A DNA stretch of 64,000 nucleotides from Amycolatopsis palatopharyngis (GTDB taxonomy: Bacteria; Actinomycetota; Actinomycetes; Mycobacteriales; Pseudonocardiaceae): assembly GCF_003385185.1 (NCBI RefSeq), contig NZ_PQHZ01000018.1:1-64000 (forward strand), in the 5' to 3' direction. Below the pieces are notes generated by a model. The model searched no databases, had not been told where the DNA came from, and worked only from the letters and a program-made list of their open reading frames with translations. The stretch's first letter is position 1. The number at the start of each line of letters is the position of its first letter. Positions 55,643 to 62,592 of this stretch are shown here, in pieces. The position numbers and the translations under genes were made by a program.

Positions 55643-56387
55643 GGTCTTCCCGACCGCGGCCGCGGCCGTCGCCGACATTTCCGACGGTGCCTCGCTTGCC
55701 GTCGGCGGCTTCGGTATGTGCGGTGTGCCGACCGTGCTGATCGCGGCCCTGCTGGAGCAGGGCGCCACCGAACTCGAGACCATCAGCAACAACCTCGGTG
55801 TCGACGGTTTCGGCCTGGGCACCATGCTGTCCGCGGGCCGGATCCGGCGCACGATCGGCTCCTACATCGGCAACAACAAGGAGTTCGCCCGCCAGTATCT
55901 GGCTGGGGAGCTGGAGGTCGAGCTGACCCCGCAGGGGACGCTGGCCGAACGGTTGCGTGCCGGCGGTGCGGGCATCCCCGCCTTCTACACCCCGGCCGGT
56001 GTCGGCACGCTGGTCGCCGACGGTGGGCTGCCGTGGCGCTACGGCGCCGACGGTTCGGTCGCCGTGGCCTCACCGGCCAAGGAAGTCCGCGAGTTCGGCG
56101 GGACGCGGTATCTGCTCGAACACGCCCTTGCCCCGGACTTCGCACTCGTCCACGCGTGGAAGGCGGATCGGCACGGCAACCTCGTGTACCGGCACGCAGC
56201 CAGCAACTTCAATCCGGACTGTGCCGCGGCAGCGAAGATCACCGTGGCGCAGGTCGAGCACCTCGTCGAGCCAGGCGAGCTCGACCCGGACAGTGTGCAC
56301 ACGCCCGGAGTCCACGTGCAACGCGTCGTGCTCGTGCCAGACCTCGTCAAACCGGTCGAATTCCGGACCACAAAGGAGGCGTCGTGA
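55635..56387 (+). CDS. pcaI: 3-oxoadipate CoA-transferase subunit A
   Basis: A 250-residue class I CoA-transferase alpha subunit. [77 protein letters not shown] and [20 protein letters not shown] match PcaI/ScoA. Together with the beta subunit it activates 3-oxoadipate using succinyl-CoA. Succinyl-CoA:acetoacetate transferase is nearly indistinguishable by sequence; the operon decides. Confidence 0.88.
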   Translation: MDKVFPTAAAAVADISDGASLAVGGFGMCGVPTVLIAALLEQGATELETISNNLGVDGFGLGTMLSAGRIRRTIGSYIGNNKEFARQYLAGELEVELTPQGTLAERLRAGGAGIPAFYTPAGVGTLVADGGLPWRYGADGSVAVASPAKEVREFGGTRYLLEHALAPDFALVHAWKADRHGNLVYRHAASNFNPDCAAAAKITVAQVEHLVEPGELDPDSVHTPGVHVQRVVLVPDLVKPVEFRTTKEAS

Positions 56388-57037
56388 GCCGCAGCCGCGA
56401 GGAACTCGCCGCCCGGGTCGCCGAAGAGCTACCCGACGGCTCGTACGTCAACCTCGGCATCGGTATGCCCACCCGCGTTCCCGCGCACATACCGCCGGAA
56501 CGCACGGTGGTCATTCACTCCGAGAACGGGATTCTCGGTGTCGGTGCCTATCCGACCGAGGACGAGGTGGATCCGGATCTGATCAACGCCGGGAAGGAAA
56601 CGGTGACCGTTCGCCCCGGGGCCAGCTACTTCGCGTCCTCGGCGAGCTTCGGCATGATCCGCGGCGGGCATATCGACGTCGCGGTGCTGGGCGCGATGCA
56701 GGTCAGCGCCACCGGCGATCTGGCCAACTGGGCCATCCCCGGAAAGATGATCAAGGGGGTCGGCGGGGCCATGGATCTCGTGCACGGTGCCCGCCGGGTG
56801 ATCGCCATGACCGAGCACGTCACCAGGGACGGCGCGCCCAAGATCGTGGAAAGCTGCACACTGCCGCTGACCGGCCAGGGCTGCGTCGACCGCATCATCA
56901 CCGACCTCGCCGTCATCGACGTGACCGAGTACGGCCTCGAACTCGTCGAATGCGCGCCCGGTGTAAGCCAGGCACAGATCGAGTCGGCGACGGCAGCCCC
57001 CCTGCAACCCCCCCGAGTTCGCAGTTTCGGGCCGTGA
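56384..57037 (+). CDS. pcaJ: 3-oxoadipate CoA-transferase subunit B
   Basis: A 217-residue beta subunit. [19 protein letters not shown], the catalytic glutamate in [51 protein letters not shown] and GMIRGG match PcaJ/ScoB. GTG 56384 overlaps the subunit A stop and follows AAAGGAGG. The last few codons and the stop run into a 21-bp tandem repeat, so the C-terminus ([12 protein letters not shown]) may be altered from the ancestral one. The thiolase for the final step is not in the window. Confidence 0.88.
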   Translation: MSRSREELAARVAEELPDGSYVNLGIGMPTRVPAHIPPERTVVIHSENGILGVGAYPTEDEVDPDLINAGKETVTVRPGASYFASSASFGMIRGGHIDVAVLGAMQVSATGDLANWAIPGKMIKGVGGAMDLVHGARRVIAMTEHVTRDGAPKIVESCTLPLTGQGCVDRIITDLAVIDVTEYGLELVECAPGVSQAQIESATAAPLQPPRVRSFGP

Positions 57038-57070
57038 GTTTGCAGTTCCAGGGCATGAGTTCGCAGTTTC
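57015..57070. repeat. 21-bp tandem repeat at the end of pcaJ
   Basis: GAGTTCGCAGTTTC recurs at 57015-57028, 57036-57049 (as GAGTTTGCAGTTCC) and 57057-57070, exactly 21 bases apart, with variable 7-base spacers. The pcaJ stop at 57035-57037 falls inside. The array joins pcaJ to a remnant of an unrelated gene, so it may mark a rearrangement or be a dispersed genomic repeat. Confidence 0.75.
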
Positions 57071-57220
57071 AGTGGCGAAACCACGTCGGTCTTCGAGTCA
57101 GGTACCGAGTACGACCACCGCTTCGGGTTGGCCTTCGCGCTGGACGGTTCCCGGCTTTACATCGTCGACACCAGAACCGGGCACATCAGGGCGTTCGGCG
57201 TGACCACCCGAGGCACGGTC
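57071..57220 (+). pseudogene. Remnant of an SMP-30/gluconolactonase-type gene
   Basis: In one frame this stretch reads like blades of a sugar-lactonase propeller: a TSVFESGTEYDHRFG-like run followed by LAFALDGSRLYIVDTRTGHI and RAFGV. Upstream it stops abruptly at the tandem repeat and downstream the resemblance fades, so only ~50 codons of a ~290-residue family remain. No start or ribosome site is evident. Confidence 0.5.
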
Positions 57221-57335
57221 CGCAGCCGCAGCCCTCGGCGAGATCGGCCCCGAAGGTCCAGTTTGGAATCGGGTACCGGTCGGAGACGGACGCCGGATCG
57301 GGGTGTCGCGTGCTCGTTCGGGGTACCCGGGTGTG

Positions 57336-57935
57336 GTGAGTACCAGTCCTTCCTCCGTCGTCCGCGCTGTCACCGTTGTCGCAGATGTGCTGCGCCTCGC
57401 TGTGTTGGCGGGTGTGGCCGTTGTCGCCCTTTCGAACGACGTGGAAGGCGCCGTCAGGTTCACACTGGTGCTGTTGATTCTGCTTACCGCCCGCCGATTC
57501 CGGATTCCGCCGCCGTTCGACCTCGCGGCGTGCTTGCTGTTGCCCCTGGCGACCATGGCGTCGGTATGGAACTGGTATCGGCAACTGTTGTGGCTGGACT
57601 GGGTGATGCACGGGATGGCGACCGGCGCGCTCGCGGCGATGGTGTACCTGCTCCTGGTGCGCGGCCCACTACTGCCGTCGCCCCACGAGCAGCGTCGCGC
57701 ATCGATCGTCATCCTGACGACTCTGGTCGGCATGGCGGCCGGAGTCGTGTGGGAGTTCTACGAATGGTTCGCGGAGATCGTGGTAGGAGTGCACATCGGT
57801 GTCGGTTACGAGGACACGATCGCCGACCTCGCGATGGACACGCTCGGCTCACTGCTGGCGGGACTGGGACTGCTCGCGTGGGCGGCGCACGGTCACGGTG
57901 ACTATCGAGGCCGGCTGCTGGCCGGCGAATCCTGA
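57336..57935 (+). CDS. Small integral membrane protein (DUF2238/YjdF-like)
   Basis: About 199 residues with five to six transmembrane helices. Charged motifs between helices, WLDWVMHGMATGALAAMVYL, GVVWEFYEWFAEIVVGVHIG and YEDTIADLAMDTLGSLLAGL, resemble the DUF2238/YjdF membrane family, where conserved Trp-Glu-Phe-x-Glu and Asp-Thr-x-x-Asp patterns recur. Function unknown. GTG 57336 is a guess; GTG 57333 or 57303 in the same frame are equally possible. It lies alone between the lactonase remnant and a lipoprotein gene. Confidence 0.65.
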   Translation: MSTSPSSVVRAVTVVADVLRLAVLAGVAVVALSNDVEGAVRFTLVLLILLTARRFRIPPPFDLAACLLLPLATMASVWNWYRQLLWLDWVMHGMATGALAAMVYLLLVRGPLLPSPHEQRRASIVILTTLVGMAAGVVWEFYEWFAEIVVGVHIGVGYEDTIADLAMDTLGSLLAGLGLLAWAAHGHGDYRGRLLAGES

Positions 57936-57992
57936 GTATCGCCATACGGCGTCCCAAGTTTTCACCTTCCGGCTTCGGGTAGCCGCTGTGGG

Positions 57993-58712
57993 GTGTGGAG
58001 CCGAGTGTTGCGCAGCGTCACGCTGCTCGCGGTATGCCTGCCTGCGGCCGCATGCGGTCTGCCCGGCGACCCTGGCAACACTTACGCGCAAGCCCGCGGG
58101 GGCCAGATGCACGTGGGGGTGATCGACCACGAGCCGTGGACGGTCGTCGAGGACGGCGAGGTTGTCGGGGGTGTGGAGACGCGTCTGGCCACCGAGTTCG
58201 GCGGTTCGATCGACGCCGAGGTGGTGTTCCATCCGGGGACGGAGTCGGAGTTGGCCTCCGCGGCGCACCGGTTCGAACTAGACCTGATCATCGGTGGCCT
58301 GACCACGAAGTCGCCCTCGGGCAGCAACATCGCCATGAGCCCGCCATACCTCACCGAGCGGGTGATCGTCGCGGCTCCGGCCGGGGTGGCACTGGTCGAG
58401 GAGCTGGGCGGTGAGGTGGTCGCCTACCGCTCCGACGAACGCGCCCTTGCCGCCTACATCCGGGACAAGGGCGGTTCACCACGTCCGGTCGAGGACCTCC
58501 GTGCGGTGAGTTCGGGCGGCCGGACCCTGGTCGCCGTACCGGCCTGGGAGGCCGACGGAAGGGGCCTCCGACCGACGCCGGTCACGCTCGTCGAGCACAA
58601 GCACGTCCTCGCGGTGCCGCCGGGGGAGAACCGCATGCTGCTCGAACTCGCCGAGTTCCTCGACCTGCACGGTGCGGCCGTCCGGGAGCGCCTGCCGGGA
58701 GGTGGGCGATGA
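57993..58712 (+). CDS. Solute-binding lipoprotein (family 3-like)
   Basis: A 239-residue predicted lipoprotein: signal peptide with lipobox AAACG, then a family-3-like binding fold with MHVGVIDHEPWTVVEDGEVV, LDLIIGGLTTKSPSGSNIAM and SPPYLTERVIVAAP. It is shorter than many family 3 binders and has no ABC permease beside it. Its stop overlaps the CDF transporter start (ATGA), so it may serve as a sensor or metal/ligand carrier for that transporter, though this is conjecture. Confidence 0.7.
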   Translation: MWSRVLRSVTLLAVCLPAAACGLPGDPGNTYAQARGGQMHVGVIDHEPWTVVEDGEVVGGVETRLATEFGGSIDAEVVFHPGTESELASAAHRFELDLIIGGLTTKSPSGSNIAMSPPYLTERVIVAAPAGVALVEELGGEVVAYRSDERALAAYIRDKGGSPRPVEDLRAVSSGGRTLVAVPAWEADGRGLRPTPVTLVEHKHVLAVPPGENRMLLELAEFLDLHGAAVRERLPGGGR

Positions 58713-59686
58713 AACTGGCACCGAACAACGAACTGCCGGATGGTCTCGTCCAGGAGATGCGCAGGGGCACCTGTCTCGTCACCGCGATGATCGCGTACCT
58801 GGTCGTCGACGTCGTGGTGCTGTACCTGCTCATGGGCGGATCGCAGTCGGCGATGGCACTGGTCATCGAGGACGGACTAGAACTCATCCCACCGCTGCTG
58901 TTCGTGATCACGACCCGGATCCGGAAGAAGCCGCCGACGCCGAAGTACCCATACGGATTCCATCGGGTCGTCACGCTCGGGTTCTTCGGCTCGGCCCTGG
59001 CACTGCTGGCTTTCGGCGTAGTGATCTTCGCGCTGGCGGTGCAGTCCTTGCTGCAACTGGAGCACCCGACGATCGGCTCCCGAGAGGTGTTCGGCGAGCG
59101 GGTCTGGCAGGGATGGCTGGTCATGAGTTGGCTGATTCTGAGTGTGGCCGCGCCCGTAGTCATCGGGCGCATGATGCTTCGCCCGGCCCGCATGGTGAAC
59201 AACAAAATCCTCTTCGCCAGCGGGCGAATGCTGGCCGCCGACTGGCAGTCGACGCTGGCCGCCGCCATCGGCCTGGCGGGTATCGCCGTCGGCTGGTGGT
59301 GGGCCGATGCCGTCGCCGCGGGGGCCATCGCGATCGGGATCATGGGAGACGGGGTGCGCAACACCAAGCGGGCCGCTTTGGCGCTGGTCGACCGGATGCC
59401 GGCGAAGGTCGGAACCGGGACGACAGTGGAACTTGTGGAGCAGGTCGAGCGACTTGTCGAACGGGTCGACTGGACCGGCGACGCGGAGGTGCGCCTGCGC
59501 GAGTACGGCCAGGTGTACTTCGGCGAAGTGGTGGTCAATGTGGGGGACAAGGCGGTGGACGCGAACCGGCTGGAGGATCTCTACGAGCAGATCACCGGCC
59601 TCGACTGGCGGTTGCAGGAAGTCCTCGTCGTCCCGGTCCGGCAGATGGCCGGTCAGGTGCGGGCCCAGGTGAGTGACAACCACTAA
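58709..59686 (+). CDS. Cation diffusion facilitator-family transporter with atypical metal site
   Basis: A 325-residue six-helix CDF protein with a cytoplasmic C-terminal domain (GQVYFGEVVVNVGDKAVDAN). TPKYPYGFHRVVTLGF is the usual loop after helix 2. The canonical metal residues are changed: helix 2 has Glu-x-x-x-Glu (IEDGLELIPP) instead of His/Asp-x-x-x-Asp, and helix 5 has RMLAADWQST with Met in place of His before the Asp. It probably moves a divalent cation, perhaps with altered specificity. Overlaps the lipoprotein gene by ATGA. Confidence 0.78.
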   Translation: MKLAPNNELPDGLVQEMRRGTCLVTAMIAYLVVDVVVLYLLMGGSQSAMALVIEDGLELIPPLLFVITTRIRKKPPTPKYPYGFHRVVTLGFFGSALALLAFGVVIFALAVQSLLQLEHPTIGSREVFGERVWQGWLVMSWLILSVAAPVVIGRMMLRPARMVNNKILFASGRMLAADWQSTLAAAIGLAGIAVGWWWADAVAAGAIAIGIMGDGVRNTKRAALALVDRMPAKVGTGTTVELVEQVERLVERVDWTGDAEVRLREYGQVYFGEVVVNVGDKAVDANRLEDLYEQITGLDWRLQEVLVVPVRQMAGQVRAQVSDNH

Positions 59687-59712
59687 CGGGACGGCTGACC
59701 CGTTCAGCGGTA

Positions 59713-60210
59713 CTACTCCGGTGCATCAGCTGCTTCGACCTTCGTGCTCAGCAGGAACTCCTCGCTGGCGTAGCCGTCGTAGATCGCGGACTGGACCAGG
59801 CCGTACTTCTCGCGGTACTTCTCGTAGGAGAACGTCTGCACGGTCCCCTCGGCGGTCACGAGATCGCCTTCGGTGAAGTTCTGGGTCTGTTGCCGCAGAA
59901 GCACCAGCAGGGTGGTGTCGCCGTAGTCGCCCGCCCTGAGCACGAGGGCGTGCTTGTTGAGGGACACATCGACCTTGGCGGTGACGTCGACGTGCTCGCC
60001 CACATGGTTCGCGCCGGCGAAGTAGTCCTTGCCCGTTTGGTCTCCCTGGCCCTGCTGGCCCGCGGTGGTGGTGAGCGGTGCCCGCTCCGTGGTGGTCTCC
60101 TCGGGGACCGAGCCGCTCTCGTTCCCGCACGCGGCCACGGCCCACGGGCTCGCCGCCAGTGCGGCGGCGATGGTGAGCAGGCTGAGGCGCTGTGACTTGT
60201 CCGGTCGCAT
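59713..60210 (-). CDS. Lipoprotein with OB-fold-like domain
   Basis: A 165-residue lipoprotein: signal peptide ending in the lipobox AVAAC, a Thr/Glu-rich spacer, then an OB-like beta domain (AGANHVGEHVDVTAKVDVSL, LLVLLRQQTQNFTEGDLVTA, EGTVQTFSYEKYREKYGL). Similar lipoproteins occur in many actinomycetes without assigned role; anchoring and binding of a small ligand or polymer is likely. ATG 60210 has AGAGG upstream. Convergent with the CDF gene. Confidence 0.68.
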   Translation of the reverse strand: MRPDKSQRLSLLTIAAALAASPWAVAACGNESGSVPEETTTERAPLTTTAGQQGQGDQTGKDYFAGANHVGEHVDVTAKVDVSLNKHALVLRAGDYGDTTLLVLLRQQTQNFTEGDLVTAEGTVQTFSYEKYREKYGLVQSAIYDGYASEEFLLSTKVEAADAPE

Positions 60211-60446
60211 GATCAAACCTCTGTTGGTCGGCGTTCAGGGGCCTTGTTGTCACCGCACCCCGCATACCCGCTGTGCGCGAGTCGAAGCGAATGGTTACCA
60301 ACCCGATAAGGTGGTGGGCAGCAGGAGGAATGCCAAGTCAGGCGCCTTCCCGAGTTCCATAGAACTATGAAACTTTCGAGTAGGGTCCTGACACGAACGC
60401 TTCGCTGTGCTTTCATCACCAACACCGGACTGGGAGGCGGACAGCG

Positions 60447-60803
60447 ATGGCAACTCTCGACCCAGACGACCTGGCACCAACGGGTCGCCCCAAGGTTATC
60501 CGCGCGGCGGTCGGCCGCGAGCACCAACTCACGAGGACCGTAGCGACCCGGCGGGAGGACGCCTTCGCACTGCGGTGATACGAACTCCGCTGGCCCGCGC
60601 AGCGGCGCCGCGGTCTGGGGTGCATCGGTGAAACTGGGGAGCCGGTGCAGGGAATATTCGCGTCCATTGTAGATACTGACGTGGGTGGAGACTGGAAGTC
60701 GCCACCCCGGTGGTACGCGGAACTACGCACGCTGGTCGAACCGAAGGTCGTACGCGGCAGGCCGGCATTGCTCGACGAACTGTCACTGGTGATCCCAGTC
60801 TGA
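60447..60803 (+). other. Reading frame interrupted by one in-frame TGA, before a selenate-type ABC importer
   Basis: ATG 60447 follows GGAGGCGG and opens a frame that reads 43 codons, meets TGA at 60576-60578, then stays open for 74 more codons to TGA 60801-60803, twelve bases before the binding-protein gene. The second half (GIFASIVDTDVGGDWKSPP, WYAELRTLVEPKVVRGRPAL) looks like real protein. I do not recognise the family. It may be a nonsense-mutated gene (TGG to TGA is the simplest change) or, more speculatively, a selenoprotein: ACTCC/GGGGT (60584-60588, 60617-60621) and CCGCG/CGCGG (60595-60599, 60609-60613) can fold into a stem just after the TGA. Confidence 0.5.
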
Positions 60804-60815
60804 AAAAGGGGCAAC

Positions 60816-61739
60816 ATGCTAAGAAGGTTCACGGTGTCCGCCATCGCGGCCACGCTCGCCACGGTTCTCCTCGGATGTGGTCCCGCGCCGGGTGATCCCG
60901 GTGCGAGCGCGGCCGAGGGCACGGGCCCCGTACTCACCATCAGCGCCATTCCTGATCAGGACCCCGACAAGCTGCAACGGCTGTACGCCACCGTGTCCGA
61001 TCATCTTTCCGCCGAACTCGGCGTGGAGGTCCGATACGTGCCGGTTACCGACTACGCCGCATCGGTGACCGCGTTCCGGCGTGGTGACCTGCAGCTGGTG
61101 TTCTTCGGCGGGCTGACCGGAGTGCAGGCGCGGGCGCAGGTTCCCGGCGCGGTGCCCATCGCCCAGCGCGACATCGATGCCGAATTCCGCAGCGTGTTCG
61201 TCGCCCGTGTCGATGGTGATCTGAAGCCGGTGCAGGACGTGGCCGGACTGCGGTCCCTGACAGGGCACTCCTTCACCTTCGGCAGTGAGTCGTCCACCTC
61301 GGGAAGGCTCATGCCGCAGTACTTCCTCGGCGAGGCTGGGGTGACCCTCGACGATCTCAACGGGCAGGCAGGATTTTCCGGCTCTCACGACGCCACGGCG
61401 AAGCTGGTCGAGGCGGGCACCTACGACGCGGGCGCACTCAACGCCGCCGTGTGGGATGCGCGGGTCCGCGAAGGAACCGTCGATACGACGAAGGTTCGCG
61501 AGATCTTCCGGACACCCACGTATCACGACTACCACTGGGTGGCGCGGCCCGATGTGGACGAGCGGTTCGGACCGGGGTTCACCGAGCGACTGCGGGAGGT
61601 GCTGCTGGCCCTCGACGGCGATGACGAGCAGCAACGCCAGATCCTCGAACTGTTCCAGGCGGAGCGGTTCATCAGTACGGAAGCCGCCAACTACGAGCGG
61701 ATCGAGACGGTCGCCCGCTCCGCCGGATTGTTGCGCTGA
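60816..61739 (+). CDS. PhnD-like substrate-binding lipoprotein, putative selenate branch
   Basis: A 307-residue lipoprotein with lipobox LLGC. LTISAIPDQDPDKLQRLYAT, VEVRYVPVTDYAASVTAFRR, LQLVFFGGLTGVQARAQVPG and FGSESSTSGRLMPQYFLGEA match the PhnD superfamily branch described as putative selenate ABC transporter binding proteins (TIGR04553 type). Phosphate, phosphite and phosphonate binders share the fold, so the substrate is provisional. ATG 60816 follows AAAGGGG. ATPase and fused permease follow. Confidence 0.82.
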   Translation: MLRRFTVSAIAATLATVLLGCGPAPGDPGASAAEGTGPVLTISAIPDQDPDKLQRLYATVSDHLSAELGVEVRYVPVTDYAASVTAFRRGDLQLVFFGGLTGVQARAQVPGAVPIAQRDIDAEFRSVFVARVDGDLKPVQDVAGLRSLTGHSFTFGSESSTSGRLMPQYFLGEAGVTLDDLNGQAGFSGSHDATAKLVEAGTYDAGALNAAVWDARVREGTVDTTKVREIFRTPTYHDYHWVARPDVDERFGPGFTERLREVLLALDGDDEQQRQILELFQAERFISTEAANYERIETVARSAGLLR

Positions 61740-61744
61740 TCGCG

Positions 61745-62515
61745 ATGGCGAATCCAGCGGCGATCGACCTCGGCGACGTCAGTGTCCGGCTCGGTTCCGT
61801 GCAGGCACTTTCCGGCATCGAACTGACCATCCTCCGGGGCGAGCGGGTGGCGGTCATCGGCCCGAGCGGCGCGGGCAAGAGCACGCTCATCGGCCTGATG
61901 AACGGAACGGTTCCCGCCACCAGCGGACGGGTACACACGCTGGGTTGTGACTACCGGCGGGCCTCGGCCAGACAACTGCGCGCTACCCAGCGCCGTGTGG
62001 GCACCATCCACCAACGGTTCGACCTGGTGGAACAGTTGCGGACGGTGCACAACGTCAACGCGGGCAGGCTCGGCGCCTGGCCGTTCTGGAAGGCGGCGCT
62101 TTCCCTGGTGCTGCCGCGCGACCTGAAAGACGTGCACGCCGCGCTCGACCGGGTGGGTATCGGCGGGAAACTCAACGAGCGCACGGGTGATCTCTCCGGC
62201 GGTGAGCAGCAGCGGGTCGCCATCGCCCGCGTGCTCGTTCAGCAGCCAGCGATGATCCTGGCGGATGAGCCCGTCGCGAGCCTGGATCCAGCTCGCGGCC
62301 TGGAAATCATCAACCTGCTGCTCGATCTGAGCGCGGAGGAGAACGCGACGCTGGTCGCCAGCCTGCACGACGTGGAGATGGCACTCGGAAGGTTCGACCG
62401 GGTGATCGGGTTGCGTGCCGGCCGCATCGTCTTCGACCGGCCCGCCCAACAGCTCAACGAAGGGGACGTGGCCGAGCTGTATGCGTTCGAGCAGGACTTG
62501 AGGCAGGAGGCATGA
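61745..62515 (+). CDS. PhnC-like ABC transporter ATPase
   Basis: A 256-residue ATPase. Walker A is GPSGAGKSTL, the signature DLSGGEQQRVAIARVL, Walker B MILADEPVASLDP and switch VASLHDVEMALG; the helical domain IHQRFDLVEQLRTVHNVNAG is PhnC-like. Starts six bases after the binding protein. It energises the fused permease at 62589. Confidence 0.88.
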   Translation: MANPAAIDLGDVSVRLGSVQALSGIELTILRGERVAVIGPSGAGKSTLIGLMNGTVPATSGRVHTLGCDYRRASARQLRATQRRVGTIHQRFDLVEQLRTVHNVNAGRLGAWPFWKAALSLVLPRDLKDVHAALDRVGIGGKLNERTGDLSGGEQQRVAIARVLVQQPAMILADEPVASLDPARGLEIINLLLDLSAEENATLVASLHDVEMALGRFDRVIGLRAGRIVFDRPAQQLNEGDVAELYAFEQDLRQEA

Positions 62516-62592
62516 GCGACCGGCACCGTGGTCTGGCCGGGTACGGCACCCAGCGATGGGCGGCCCGTCGGCGAGTGAGGCAAGGGCCATGA
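62512..62592 (+). CDS. Possible 26-residue coupling peptide between ATPase and permease genes
   Basis: ATG 62512 overlaps the ATPase stop (ATGA) and has AGGAGG eight to nine bases upstream; its stop TGA 62590-62592 overlaps the permease ATG 62589 (ATGA). The basic product reads MSDRHRGLAGYGTQRW, AARRRVRQGP. The permease ATG has only a weak site of its own, so this frame may pass ribosomes on to it. Alternatively it is an older N-terminus separated by a frameshift. Confidence 0.4.
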   Translation: MSDRHRGLAGYGTQRWAARRRVRQGP

